Origin: CALECP01 sp964389925
GTDB taxonomy: Bacteria; Chloroflexota; Anaerolineae; Promineifilales; Promineifilaceae
DNA length: 64,000 bases
NCBI GenBank assembly: GCA_964389925.1
Contig: CAYMGE010000026.1
Coordinates: 1-64,000, forward strand
Direction of reading: 5' to 3'
Positions 8,341 through 17,132 of this stretch are shown piece by piece (position 1 is the first letter of the stretch; each line of letters starts with the position of its first letter). A model generated the notes under the pieces. The model did no database searches. It was not told where the DNA came from and saw only the letters and a program-made list of their open reading frames with translations. A program made the position numbers and the translations under genes.

Positions 8341-9597
8341 CTAAAAGTCGAAGATAGCTTGCACCCAAGAATCTCTTGCCAATGGTTGAGTGAGAGAAAT
8401 AATTCCATCAAAGAGATTAAACAGTGGAGCATCAGGTGACAAATCACGAATGGTTGTAGCTTGCCCACTTTCATCACGAATCCAAACAATGTCCTCCAGA
8501 ATCGTCAAGTATTGATCGTGATGACGTACAGCATGAATATTGGAAATGACACCAGTTCGAAAATGAAACTCTTTTGAAGGGTTCCCTTCAGCACCTATTT
8601 TGAGAACTTGATAGGTGGCCTTTTTCAAATCATCTGTGCGATCCATACCTACACTGGTTTTTCCGTCAGAAATAGACTCAAAGCCAGATGCACGACTTCT
8701 TCGAGGCCAATTTTCTGGACGAGGAAAGGGCTGTCCACAAGCATTGGTTAGCCAAAACACACCTGTCTGCGACTTTTCTTCATAGCTTTTCAAAGCTTGT
8801 TTCCAGAACCCCACGTATGCTCGAATGAAATCAGCACTAGATTGAACCAGTTTCAGCAGACTTCTATACGCCCATTCCTGATCGTTGCTATCTTGACAAG
8901 TGCCAAAAGGAATTAGCTGCCATACATCATCACTCTGATTTGAGGGAAGGAACAAACTTAAATTAGAGCCATACAACGTTGTATGATCAGATATACGATG
9001 TCCAGTAGGTACAATCATTCCATCTTGATCAGCAGTCAAAAGTTGTGATTCACACGCAAGTGGGATCGGAATAAGTGGGGCAGCTTTGATTTCTGCAAAC
9101 ATCACAGAGGTTATATGTTGCTGCTCTTCAATCAATACGATGTCAACAGGTTCAACCCCCTTCAAAACATTTACTGAACGACCGTTTCGTAGGAACAGCG
9201 TTTGCAAAAATGAAGCAAGTAGCCGAGAAGTTTTTGACCCAATGACACCTGATTTTGGTTTGTTAGCCTTATGAAAAAAGAATGCGTCGCTTAAAGCGCA
9301 TCTGGGACAAACGTTTGTATAAGGATAAATTAGTAGGGGTGGGCTTTCTGCTGGACAATATACCCAGTTTGCATGACCAACATTTCGATAATACTCTGCC
9401 GATACAATCAGATCGAACGCCGCTGCCAATGCGAGTTTCCGCTCTGTGCTATGGTTGAAAATAGTGTAAACTGAATCGATCAGCGCGGAAATTGTCTCTT
9501 GCTCAATAGGGCTTACAACTATTTCTCGTGAACGTTCAATGATGTTACTTATCCACTGATCGCCTTTAAGCCTTTGGCTCTTGTTATTGCTTAACAT
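8341..9597 (-). CDS. type II restriction endonuclease, PD-(D/E)XK type (R-M system 2)
   Basis: 418 residues, upstream of and co-directional with the permuted m5C methyltransferase, 8 bases apart. A PD-(D/E)XK core can be read: PVDIVLIEE (Asp), then a short strand and FAEIKAAP (Glu-x-Lys). A CPRC pair (VCPRCALSD) precedes it and may bind zinc. The rest is unfamiliar. The start ATG has no strong ribosome-binding site. The recognition site is unknown; similarity of layout to the BssHII system (PD-type nuclease plus permuted m5C enzyme) is noted but not evidence of the same specificity. The gene contains no CGGCCG palindrome. Confidence 0.72.
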   Translation of the reverse strand: MLSNNKSQRLKGDQWISNIIERSREIVVSPIEQETISALIDSVYTIFNHSTERKLALAAAFDLIVSAEYYRNVGHANWVYCPAESPPLLIYPYTNVCPRCALSDAFFFHKANKPKSGVIGSKTSRLLASFLQTLFLRNGRSVNVLKGVEPVDIVLIEEQQHITSVMFAEIKAAPLIPIPLACESQLLTADQDGMIVPTGHRISDHTTLYGSNLSLFLPSNQSDDVWQLIPFGTCQDSNDQEWAYRSLLKLVQSSADFIRAYVGFWKQALKSYEEKSQTGVFWLTNACGQPFPRPENWPRRSRASGFESISDGKTSVGMDRTDDLKKATYQVLKIGAEGNPSKEFHFRTGVISNIHAVRHHDQYLTILEDIVWIRDESGQATTIRDLSPDAPLFNLFDGIISLTQPLARDSWVQAIFDF

Positions 9598-9717
9598 GTC
9601 AGTAGTAATAGCTCTTGATGAACAAAGATGCTAGCCAGATTGTTCCCCCGATATTATGACCTGCTACGCTAATTCTGTCGGTCATTCACAACAAACGTCA
9701 GAAAAATAAAACCTAAT

Positions 9718-11133
9718 TCAACTATGTTCCGGCGGTGTTTCATCAGGCGGTTGCTCTGGCGATGGATAGTCGATTTGCACCCGCGTGACTGCCATGCCAT
9801 CGACACCCAATATCTTCACAACGACGCTTCCATCTAGCTCGACAATATCACCTGATTTGGGCGGTCGGCCGAGTTTTGTCACAATCAGCCCCCCAACTGT
9901 ATCAACCGCAGGCAAATCCTCGTCTTCACCAATGTAAATATCTTCCTTCAAATCATCAATTAGATAATCACCTGATGTTTCAAGCGTTCCCGGTTCGAGT
10001 TCGACATAAGGTTCACGTTCCACATCAAATTCGTCACGCACCTCACCAACAATTTCTTCAACCAAATCTTCAAGCGTCACAATCCCGGCGACGCCGCCAT
10101 GCTCATCCAGCACAACCGCCATGTGAATCCGTTGCAGCTTAAACGCCTGCAATAAATCGGTCACATTGTCATGCTCTGTCACAACCGGCGTGGGGCGCAG
10201 CATGTCGCGCAGGTTGACTGGTTGACCACCTGCACGATGGTGTGTAATAAAATCCTTGAGATGCAAAATGCCAACGACATGATCTAAGTCCTCTTCGTAC
10301 ACGGGGAAGCGACTGTGATTGCTTTCAGCAACCCACTTCACCAAATCATCCCACGCAATATCGACAGGAATGCCATCCACTTTACGACGTGGGGTCATAA
10401 TTTGCCCAACGTCACGGTCATGGAAGTCGAGGATGTTGCCAATGATCTCTTCTGCTTCCTGCGTAATGAGGCCACCCTCTGTGCTTTCCATCACGAGTTG
10501 TTCGATCTCTTCAGGAGAGTAAAGTCGCGCTGTACCAGCCTCAAGCGGAATGCCAAACAGACGTAGCAACACATCGCCTAGCGTGTTGAGAATCCAAATT
10601 GGGATAAAGAATACCCAGCGTAGCCCCGCCATAAAACGGTCAAGTGAGAGTGCCGTCTTGTTTGGTTCACTGAGCGCAATCGACTTAGGAACCATCTCGC
10701 CAATTACAACATGCAGATACGTTAACACTGCGATCGTTGCGATATACCCAATAATTGCAATGAGACCTTCATTCTCGATAAAACGTGCGAGGACGTTGAT
10801 TTCAAACCAGTGTGCCAGCTTTGCCTCACCATACATGGCTAACCCAAGCGTTACAACAGTGATGCCAAGTTGAGCCGTGGCGAGATAGGTGTTTTGGTTG
10901 CGTGGATTTTCGAGAACTTCAAGGACGTGATGAGCGCGGTCGTTGCCCTGAGCCGCTATCGTTTCCATGCGCGTCGGCCGCGCTCCCAGAATAGCAAACT
11001 CGGCCGCCACAAAGATGCCATTTATCACAATCAGAACGGCGACAATGATGAGCGGCAAAATTAGAGCTTGCCAAAGTGTTTCATCTTCGGCAAGTCGTGC
11101 GATCAGGGGTAGCGCGAGGTAGATATTAATCAC
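9718..11133 (-). CDS. CNNM/HlyC-CorC family membrane protein, copy 1
   Basis: 471 residues: DUF21/CNNM membrane domain (spans within about the first 190 residues, including NGIFVAAEFAILGARPTR), a CBS pair (IMTPRRKVDGI to VTLEDLVEEIVGE), and a C-terminal CorC_HlyC domain (IDDLKEDI, DTVGGLIVTKLG). The family takes part in Mg2+/Co2+ handling or efflux. I place the start at the GTG at 11133, because GGGAGG lies 6 bases upstream and no ATG has such a site. It overlaps the stop of the previous gene by 8 bases (GTGATTAA), so the two copies are translationally coupled. Confidence 0.88.
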   Translation of the reverse strand: MINIYLALPLIARLAEDETLWQALILPLIIVAVLIVINGIFVAAEFAILGARPTRMETIAAQGNDRAHHVLEVLENPRNQNTYLATAQLGITVVTLGLAMYGEAKLAHWFEINVLARFIENEGLIAIIGYIATIAVLTYLHVVIGEMVPKSIALSEPNKTALSLDRFMAGLRWVFFIPIWILNTLGDVLLRLFGIPLEAGTARLYSPEEIEQLVMESTEGGLITQEAEEIIGNILDFHDRDVGQIMTPRRKVDGIPVDIAWDDLVKWVAESNHSRFPVYEEDLDHVVGILHLKDFITHHRAGGQPVNLRDMLRPTPVVTEHDNVTDLLQAFKLQRIHMAVVLDEHGGVAGIVTLEDLVEEIVGEVRDEFDVEREPYVELEPGTLETSGDYLIDDLKEDIYIGEDEDLPAVDTVGGLIVTKLGRPPKSGDIVELDGSVVVKILGVDGMAVTRVQIDYPSPEQPPDETPPEHS

Positions 11134-12445
11134 GTTCCACCTCCCATTCACCAATAGAGGGGATGGTCATATCGGCCGAACCCTCCAACGACACGACCCC
11201 AACCCGCAAGTCATCCACTTCTTCAACCGTAAACATAACACCCTCTATTTCAACTGTTTGCTCAGTCTCGATTATGCCTCGTAGCTGCGTGAGAACCAGT
11301 CCTCCAATTGTGTCTGCACTCTCATTCGGCAATGTCAATTGCAGATACTCATTGACATCTGAGACGAGCAGATCGCCACGCAAGTAGACTCGCCCATCTT
11401 TGCCGACCTTAACCAACGCAGTTTCCTGATCAAATTCATCCTGAAGTTCGCCAAATATCTCTTCGATCAAATCTTCCTGCGTGATAATTCCAGCTGTGCC
11501 ACCATACTCATCAAAAACAACGGCCATATATTTGCGCTGTGTATTGAGCTTTTCCCAGACATCAACAATCGATAATGCCTCCGGAATGTAGACGACCTCA
11601 CGCAATGATTCACGTAGATCGTTGACTCCTGCTACATGCAAACGGAATACATCTTTGACGTGAACAAACCCAATAATTTTGTCAATGTCGCCTTCATAAA
11701 GCGGGATGCGAGAATGACCTGACTCAAGCGAGGTGTCGAGCAGCTTGTTTGCACCACTAGTAACATCTTCGGCCGTCAAGCGCGTTCGATGTACCATGAC
11801 CTGTCGCGCCGTCAAATCTTTGAGGCGAAACGCATTTCGCAACATCGTGCGCTCATCGTCTTCGAGCAAGCCCCCTTCGTGGCTTTCGGTGACGAGCATC
11901 TCGATCTCTTGGCTAGAGTAAAGGTGTCCATGTCCTTCGACTTTTTCTTTGCCAAGCAAGCCGAGCAGGATACGACCACTGCCGTTAAACAGCCAAATGA
12001 GCGGGCGGAAAACGTTTTGGCTCCAAATAATCGGCCGAATCACCCACAACGCAACGGTTTCAGGAAACTGTACAGCGAGCGACTTTGGGAATAGTTCGCC
12101 CAACACGACCTGCAACAAGGTAAAGATCAAGAGGACAACCGTTGAGACAATGGCGGCCGATGCAAAAGTAAGCTGCCCTGATACATACTGCTGGGCAAAT
12201 GCCCCCAATGCCAGCGAAGAAATGGTGATCCCAAGCTGACAAGTCGCTACATACTCATCGAGTGCGTGTGTATCTTCCATCACGGGCAAGAGAGCTTGAG
12301 CGTTGCTATTTCCTTCGGCCGCCAACTGGCGAACGCGCGTTCGCCGTGCGCCCACTGTCGCAAACTCGGCCGCGACGTACAGTCCATTAAAAAATATCAT
12401 GATCGCCGCAACTGCGAAGATCGTTAAGAACAAACTAAGAGTCAT
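11126..12445 (-). CDS. CNNM/HlyC-CorC family membrane protein, copy 2
   Basis: Paralogue of the following gene: DUF21/CNNM membrane domain (NGLYVAAEFATVGARRTR), CBS pair (VMVHRTRL to ITQEDLIEEIFGE) and CorC_HlyC domain ending near VGVVSLEG. Length 439 residues from the ATG at 12445. A longer reading to 12514 adds a charged stretch before the first membrane span and is less likely. The tandem pair probably arose by duplication and may form a heterodimer, since the CBS and membrane domains of this family dimerise. Ion specificity cannot be read from the sequence. Confidence 0.87.
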   Translation of the reverse strand: MTLSLFLTIFAVAAIMIFFNGLYVAAEFATVGARRTRVRQLAAEGNSNAQALLPVMEDTHALDEYVATCQLGITISSLALGAFAQQYVSGQLTFASAAIVSTVVLLIFTLLQVVLGELFPKSLAVQFPETVALWVIRPIIWSQNVFRPLIWLFNGSGRILLGLLGKEKVEGHGHLYSSQEIEMLVTESHEGGLLEDDERTMLRNAFRLKDLTARQVMVHRTRLTAEDVTSGANKLLDTSLESGHSRIPLYEGDIDKIIGFVHVKDVFRLHVAGVNDLRESLREVVYIPEALSIVDVWEKLNTQRKYMAVVFDEYGGTAGIITQEDLIEEIFGELQDEFDQETALVKVGKDGRVYLRGDLLVSDVNEYLQLTLPNESADTIGGLVLTQLRGIIETEQTVEIEGVMFTVEEVDDLRVGVVSLEGSADMTIPSIGEWEVERD

Positions 12446-12780
12446 TTTTTCCGTTTGGAGTTTTGTGAACGCAAAAATCCACGTCACGTGTACGCGGCGT
12501 GCGCTGCGAAGCAACCATATTCGATTGTTTATCAGAATAGGGGTCAGGCTCGGAGGCTAACATCTATCTTGCGCCCCCATTGTGGAGTAGGCCGTCACAG
12601 AAACTCAGTTTCGACATCGTTATTAAGTAAGGATTATAGAGCAGGCGAAGAATGTGATCAAACGACGGTAAGATACCAAGGTGCCAGTACACGAGAGCGT
12701 AATTCGGTAAAAATGATCGAATACCACCTTGCAAACCTATCAGCTACTTACGCTGTGTTGTTAAAAGCCCGCATGATGTT
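12446..12780. other. 335-base intergenic region, nothing recognised
   Basis: Separates the CNNM pair from the oxidoreductase gene. An open frame on the plus strand runs through it, but its translation has no recognisable domain and a poor start. No convincing terminator, tRNA, riboswitch fold or repeat was seen. It must contain the promoter for the CNNM pair on the minus strand. Confidence 0.5.
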
Positions 12781-14532
12781 TTAATGTCCATACGGACGTG
12801 GTACACCCTGTGCGCCCACCTGATCCATTAGGTTCCAAACCTCTTTAACATCTTCACCCGTGAAGCGAGCCGTGTGGTCAGACGGGGCGAGCGGTTCGTC
12901 GTAGAAGAATTGAGGCAGACTGTCATCGGCCGCCGTAAACCCAGCCTTGCGATTAAACTCATTTTCCAACCTTAATGTTTCGCGGCCGATTTTGTGAAAG
13001 AAGGTCGGCTCAAGATCGCTCCCTACAGCTGCGTTGAAGACATTAGCGAGAAAATCGACGTTGGGGTTTGTGACGGTTCGGCCGAAAATACACAGTCCAA
13101 TCGAGTCAGCGGCCGCACTCGCAATTTGTGCCTCAAGGCTCACCTTGAGCAGCGTCTCTACGTCCTTATCGCGTGAGTCAAAGCGTGCCACATTGCCAGC
13201 CGTGTGGTCAGCCCCCTGCGCGGTTGTCATCATCGAAAGCCCTGTCACCTCAATGACACGCGGATCATACGCGCTGATCGCCTGACGTTTAATGACCGGC
13301 ACACGTTCTACGCCGTAGTGTTCACCGACTCGCGCCGTCCCCTGCGCCCAAATTTGGCCCTCCTCCGTCCCCACCAGCATTTCCTCAAAAACGTGCCGCA
13401 TAAATGCCACATCACCAAACTCTGCTAGACCTGCTTCCATTAAAACGGCGATCATCGCGCCCGTTTCAATTGTGTCGATGCCCAAATCATTACAGTGCTG
13501 ATTCATCACAGCGAGGTCATCAGGGTCGGTTAAACCGCAATTCGTGCCGAGCAAGCCGAGTGTCTCGTATTCGACTGGCGAAGTCATCTCGTTGCCATCG
13601 GCATCGACGTAAACGTTGCTACATTGAATGACGCAACCGGGCATACAGGCGTGCGTTTGCTCGCCACCACGACTAGTGTTGAGCGCACTGATGTGTGACC
13701 CACCCATCTGAAAATCACCCTCAGCGGAGAAATTTTCCTGTTTACCGATGGAAAAGTTGTTGACGGGTAGTGCGCCGATATGATTAGTGTAATCCGCCAT
13801 GCCCATGGTGCCAAGTGGCTGAAAGAAGTTTTGTACCAACGGATCGGCGTTTAGCTTCTGTGCATAATCCCGACTGCCGCTGAGCGCTTTTTTGCGCTCA
13901 TGTAAGGTTGGCATTTTATTTAACTCGATGACAATCGCCTTCACCTTTTTGTTGCCCATCACCGCGCCGACACCACCACGCGCCGCCAAACGTGAGGCTC
14001 GCCCATCACTATCGCTGACTGTGACCCCGGCGAGCAAGCCTGCATATTCTCCGACAGGACCACACAGACCAAATGCGATCTTCTTGCCATATTGCGCGTA
14101 GAGTAGGGCGGCACATTCACTGTTTGTTTTGCCAAGATAAGGAGAGGCATCATCAAAGGAGAGATTGCCTTTTTTATCAAAGTGAAGAATTGTCCAATCG
14201 GCCGCTATCCCATGCAGCGTAAATCCACACATCTCAATTCGCCCCATCCCATACGCCAACGTTCCACCCGCATTTGCCTCTTTGATCCCACCCGTGAGCG
14301 GACTTTTGCAGCCGACGCTCAAACGATTGGCGTTTGACATCGTTGTGCCAGCCATGGGGCCGGCTGAAAAGATCAACGGATTCTCTTCCCCTAACGGATC
14401 GACGTTTGCAATGTTCATTTCGGTCAGCTTTTTGGCGATAAGATAGCGTCCTGCTTTAACAAGTTGCTCCCCTTCCAACGTTTCACTTTCTACTCGCTGT
14501 TCATTCAGATAGATGTCTAAGTATTGGCGCAT
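12781..14532 (-). CDS. tungsten-dependent aldehyde:ferredoxin oxidoreductase family protein
   Basis: 583 residues of the AOR family, which oxidise aldehydes to acids with tungstopterin and a [4Fe-4S] cluster and pass electrons to ferredoxin. Seen: the N-terminal pterin-binding region (GPMAGTTMSNANRLSVGCKSP), the ARGGVGAVMGNKKVKAI segment, a cluster motif CMPGCVIQC (C-x3-C-x3-C) and the distant fourth Cys in SIGLCIFGR. TTAQGADHTAGN matches the second pterin site. The start ATG has AAGGA 9 bases upstream, and a TATAAT box lies at 14569-14574 on the same strand. The substrate is unknown. It lies downstream of cofE on the same strand. Confidence 0.9.
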   Translation of the reverse strand: MRQYLDIYLNEQRVESETLEGEQLVKAGRYLIAKKLTEMNIANVDPLGEENPLIFSAGPMAGTTMSNANRLSVGCKSPLTGGIKEANAGGTLAYGMGRIEMCGFTLHGIAADWTILHFDKKGNLSFDDASPYLGKTNSECAALLYAQYGKKIAFGLCGPVGEYAGLLAGVTVSDSDGRASRLAARGGVGAVMGNKKVKAIVIELNKMPTLHERKKALSGSRDYAQKLNADPLVQNFFQPLGTMGMADYTNHIGALPVNNFSIGKQENFSAEGDFQMGGSHISALNTSRGGEQTHACMPGCVIQCSNVYVDADGNEMTSPVEYETLGLLGTNCGLTDPDDLAVMNQHCNDLGIDTIETGAMIAVLMEAGLAEFGDVAFMRHVFEEMLVGTEEGQIWAQGTARVGEHYGVERVPVIKRQAISAYDPRVIEVTGLSMMTTAQGADHTAGNVARFDSRDKDVETLLKVSLEAQIASAAADSIGLCIFGRTVTNPNVDFLANVFNAAVGSDLEPTFFHKIGRETLRLENEFNRKAGFTAADDSLPQFFYDEPLAPSDHTARFTGEDVKEVWNLMDQVGAQGVPRPYGH

Positions 14533-14568
14533 GATGATTTCCTTCGATAGGTTCGATTATGAACAGAG

Positions 14569-14574
14569 ATTATA
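14569..14574 (-). promoter_or_regulatory. -10 box upstream of the oxidoreductase gene
   Basis: A perfect TATAAT on the minus strand, 37 bases before the start codon. A TTGCTA at about 15 bases upstream is a possible -35, though the spacing is slightly short. It would give this gene its own transcript despite cofE lying upstream on the same strand. Confidence 0.45.
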
Positions 14575-14640
14575 ACCTAACCATCGGGATAGCAATGAGA
14601 CTTCTCTCAGAGGTTGCGGAAGGCAAAATTATCGGCTTGA

Positions 14641-15417
14641 CTAACGATAAAGGTCAAGCTCAGGCGGCCGATATTGATCGGCCGCACACCCATCCCCCAC
14701 CAGCTTGAGACCGCGCAAATGCACAATCGGTGTCGATTCGGCCGCTGCCCCCATCAACAAACTTGCCGCCGCCGCGATCTCGTCTGCAATCCCAATCGTC
14801 GTGGCGTGCAAAATATACCCATAACGATCTGGTTCACCGCGCTTGTCAAGAATGGTTGGCAACCCTGCTGCGCCAATTGCCACACCGATTGTGCCGAGAC
14901 GATGCGGCCGACCGTGCGTGTCTGTGATAACAACGCCCACAGCAATCCCTGTGTGTTCTAAAATTGTCTGACGAATCTGGCGTGCGGAGTGATCGGGGTC
15001 TATCGGCAGCAATAAGACCCACTCACCCGCCTCACGCTGTGGCACATTAGAGCGGTCGATCCCTGAATTGGCACTGACAAAACCGAGTCGGTGACGTGTG
15101 ATAAGAACGCCGGGTCGATGGCGGGAAATTTCAGGTTGCCCATTATGTGTCGCCTCCTGCAAGATCAATTCGACCAAACGAGCATCTTTTTCGGTCTTTT
15201 TGGCTACATCGAGGGCGGCGGCCGATGGCGTGACCTGAGCCAGATCGAAATAGCGACCTTCTGCTTTTGAGACAATTTTCTGGGCAATTGTGATGATGTC
15301 GTGAGGCTGTAGCGTAATATTCGCCGCAGACAGACTGGCACAGACGATCCGCCCCACATCATCACTAGGGTTGATCTCTGGAACGTTGGGCAATGCTGTT
15401 AACCTAAGCTGGTTCAA
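14641..15417 (-). CDS. cofE: coenzyme F420-0:L-glutamate ligase
   Basis: 258 residues matching CofE/FbiB-N. It adds glutamate to F420-0 with GTP, the last step of F420 synthesis. Family stretches include IAQKIVSKAEGR near residue 45, the LITRHRLGFVSANSGIDRSN region that forms the active site, and ITDTHGRPHRLGTIGVAIG. F420 use is common in Chloroflexota and Actinomycetota. No other F420 synthesis gene is in the window. The start at 15417 gives the usual family N-terminus (LRLTALPNVPEINPSDD). Confidence 0.93.
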   Translation of the reverse strand: MNQLRLTALPNVPEINPSDDVGRIVCASLSAANITLQPHDIITIAQKIVSKAEGRYFDLAQVTPSAAALDVAKKTEKDARLVELILQEATHNGQPEISRHRPGVLITRHRLGFVSANSGIDRSNVPQREAGEWVLLLPIDPDHSARQIRQTILEHTGIAVGVVITDTHGRPHRLGTIGVAIGAAGLPTILDKRGEPDRYGYILHATTIGIADEIAAAASLLMGAAAESTPIVHLRGLKLVGDGCAADQYRPPELDLYR

Positions 15418-15558
15418 CTTATTCTATCCGTCCCATAACGCATTAAGATGTTCAATTGCAACTACGAGCTAGGCCGTCTAATCGCTGTAGATTGATTGGT
15501 ATCTAGCACAATACCTAATTTGAGGGAAACACTATTTTCCGAAATGCGGAGCCTCTTA

Positions 15559-15837
15559 TTACTTGAGTAACCCTTTTTCTTGAAGAAGGATGAGTGTGTC
15601 GGTGACATCTTTTGTGAGAGCAGTTTCGGCCGATACGTCAAACTGTTCACGCAACACCGCTTCGATTTGCGCGACAGTATGATTGCCATCACAGCATTGC
15701 CAGATGACATCGGCCGTTGTGTTCAAAATATGAACGGCTTTTCCCTTACCATCGAGCAGAATGGTTTCATTGCCGATCTGCTGACGAGTGATTTTAGGCG
15801 ATTGTTTTGGTTGCCAGTTAATCTCTAAACTCCTCAC
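15559..15837 (-). CDS. PqqD family peptide-binding protein (RRE domain)
   Basis: 92 residues covering a full PqqD fold: KITRQQIGNETILLDGKGKAVHILNTTA is followed by VIWQCCDGNHTVAQIEAVLREQF and a C-terminal helix ending LLQEKGLLK. PqqD-type domains bind the leader of ribosomal peptides and present it to a modifying enzyme. The start is uncertain: no ATG gives a sensible N-terminus, and I chose the GTG at 15837, which overlaps the precursor gene by 20 bases. The overlap and order point to one functional unit with the small upstream peptide. No radical SAM, cyclase or protease gene is adjacent. Confidence 0.82.
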   Translation of the reverse strand: MRSLEINWQPKQSPKITRQQIGNETILLDGKGKAVHILNTTADVIWQCCDGNHTVAQIEAVLREQFDVSAETALTKDVTDTLILLQEKGLLK

Positions 15838-15997
15838 CAAACAACAGTACTTCGTCTGAGATACGTCCTTCTGATATCGCCCTTGCCGGACCAAGGTGTT
15901 GCTGTAATGTCTCGATTGTGTAACTAACTATCTGAGGTGGCATGTATAATGGTTTTTCTTCACGTGGTGTTATCGACTGTTCTCTATAATACTGCAT
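15818..15997 (-). CDS. putative RiPP precursor peptide
   Basis: 59-residue peptide immediately upstream of, and overlapping, the PqqD gene. It carries YMPPQI (Y18, P21, I23), which fits the YxxPx(L/I) motif recognised by PqqD-like proteins in lasso-peptide leaders, then SYT and an LGPARA motif (residues 35-40) of the kind common in PqqD-linked precursors of Chloroflexota and myxobacteria. The tail after GPA, about 20 residues and acidic, would be the core. ATG 15997 is preferred: AGGAG lies 12 bases upstream and a TATAAT box at 16032-16037 would start the transcript between it and an alternative TTG at 16051. The modification class is unknown. Confidence 0.7.
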   Translation of the reverse strand: MQYYREQSITPREEKPLYMPPQIVSYTIETLQQHLGPARAISEGRISDEVLLFGEEFRD

Positions 15998-16031
15998 AGT
16001 ACTGCTATTCTCCTGAATCTCGATTTGCTCG

Positions 16032-16037
16032 ATTATA
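16032..16037 (-). promoter_or_regulatory. -10 box for the precursor-PqqD transcript
   Basis: Perfect TATAAT on the minus strand. Transcription would begin about 7 bases downstream, leaving a short leader with the AGGAG site before ATG 15997. No good -35 was seen at 16-18 bases, so activator help is possible. Confidence 0.5.
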
Positions 16038-16108
16038 GCAGCTTCACTCAAATAGGCATAAATTACCTTTACTGCTTAAAAATTACGATTGTTCAACACA
16101 AGTGAAGA

Positions 16109-16135
16109 GAGAAACCTAGGCTTGCTAGGTTTCTC
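16109..16135 (-). terminator. hairpin terminator after mdh
   Basis: An 11-base perfect stem, GAGAAACCTAG with CTAGGTTTCTC, around a 5-base loop. It lies just past the malate dehydrogenase stop and before the precursor promoter on the same strand, so it should separate the two transcripts. The T-tract after the stem is short and broken. Confidence 0.65.
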
Positions 16136-16145
16136 CTTTGCTAAA

Positions 16146-17132
16146 TTAGATCAGCCCTTCGGCCGCAACCGTATCTCGCTCACTGATTAGCTCGGCTTCC
16201 GTTGCATCGATCATGCCTTGCGCCCAGTCGCTAATTTCCAATCCTTGCACAATCTCATAGTTCCCATTGCCATCTGCACGCAATGGGAATGAGAAGATCA
16301 ATCCTTCCTCAACGCCATAGCTACCGTCTGACATTATACCGGCGGCAAACCAATCGCCATCTGGCGTTGCGTTTTCCATGCTCACAATGTGGTCAAGGGC
16401 GGCGTTGGCGGCCGACATCGCGGAGGATTGTCCACGTGCATTGATGATCTCGGCACCACGACTTTGTACAGTCGTTACAAAATCACCACGCAGCCACTCA
16501 TGATCGCTGATAACGTCATACGCAGGCTTGCCGTTGATAAGTGCATTCTCCGCATCGGGGTACATCGTTTTGCTGTGGTTGCCAAAAATTGCCATATTGG
16601 TCACGTCGCTGATGGCTACCCCTGCTTTACCGGCCAACTGGCTAATGGCACGATTCTGGTCAAGGCGCGTCATGCCGGCAAAGCGGCTGTTTGGTACATC
16701 GCTATTATTGGCTGCGATAAGCGCGTTTGTATTTGCAGGATTACCAACCACAATGACTTGCACATCATCGGCCGCCTTATTCAACGCATTGCCCTGTCCT
16801 ATAAAAATTGGCCCGTTGCCAAGCAGTAAATCAGAGCGCAGCATCCCCTTTCCGCGCGGTTTTGCACCGATCAACATAGCCCAGTTAACACCATCAAATG
16901 CTTCTTCAGCATTATCCGTCAATACCATCTTGGTGAGCAGCGGGAAGGCGCAATCGTTCATCTCCATGGCAACGCCCTCAAGTGCGCCCAGTGCTGGGGT
17001 GATTTCAAGCAAGCGCAATTCGATTTCTGTCTCTGTACCAAAAATTTCGCCGGATGCAAGACGTGGGAGGGTGGCATAGCCGATATTACCCGCCGCGCCT
17101 GTGACTGCGACGATGACTTTATTACGTTTCAT
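16146..17132 (-). CDS. mdh: malate dehydrogenase
   Basis: 328 residues of the NAD(P)-dependent malate dehydrogenase family (MDH type 2, cytosolic-like). It interconverts malate and oxaloacetate in the TCA cycle. Seen: Rossmann motif VTGAAGNIGYATL at residue 10, mobile-loop arginines in GAKPRGKGMLRSDLL, the GMTRLDQNRA region, and catalytic His in FGNHSKTMYPD. The length is normal and the start ATG gives the family N-terminus. It appears monocistronic, with a hairpin terminator 11 bases past the stop. Confidence 0.95.
   Translation of the reverse strand: MKRNKVIVAVTGAAGNIGYATLPRLASGEIFGTETEIELRLLEITPALGALEGVAMEMNDCAFPLLTKMVLTDNAEEAFDGVNWAMLIGAKPRGKGMLRSDLLLGNGPIFIGQGNALNKAADDVQVIVVGNPANTNALIAANNSDVPNSRFAGMTRLDQNRAISQLAGKAGVAISDVTNMAIFGNHSKTMYPDAENALINGKPAYDVISDHEWLRGDFVTTVQSRGAEIINARGQSSAMSAANAALDHIVSMENATPDGDWFAAGIMSDGSYGVEEGLIFSFPLRADGNGNYEIVQGLEISDWAQGMIDATEAELISERDTVAAEGLI

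Noticed and set aside
12455..12784. 109-codon plus-strand frame in the CNNM-AOR gap
   Set aside because: No recognisable domain, no ribosome-binding site, and part of it overlaps the 5' end of the CNNM gene on the other strand.
12781..15997. AOR as the modifying enzyme of the RiPP-like precursor
   Set aside because: AOR enzymes are not known to modify peptides, and the gene has its own -10 box. The adjacency alone is weak evidence.
16389..17079. Plus-strand frames of 146 and 183 codons opposite mdh
   Set aside because: Shadows of malate dehydrogenase, whose motifs are complete on the minus strand.
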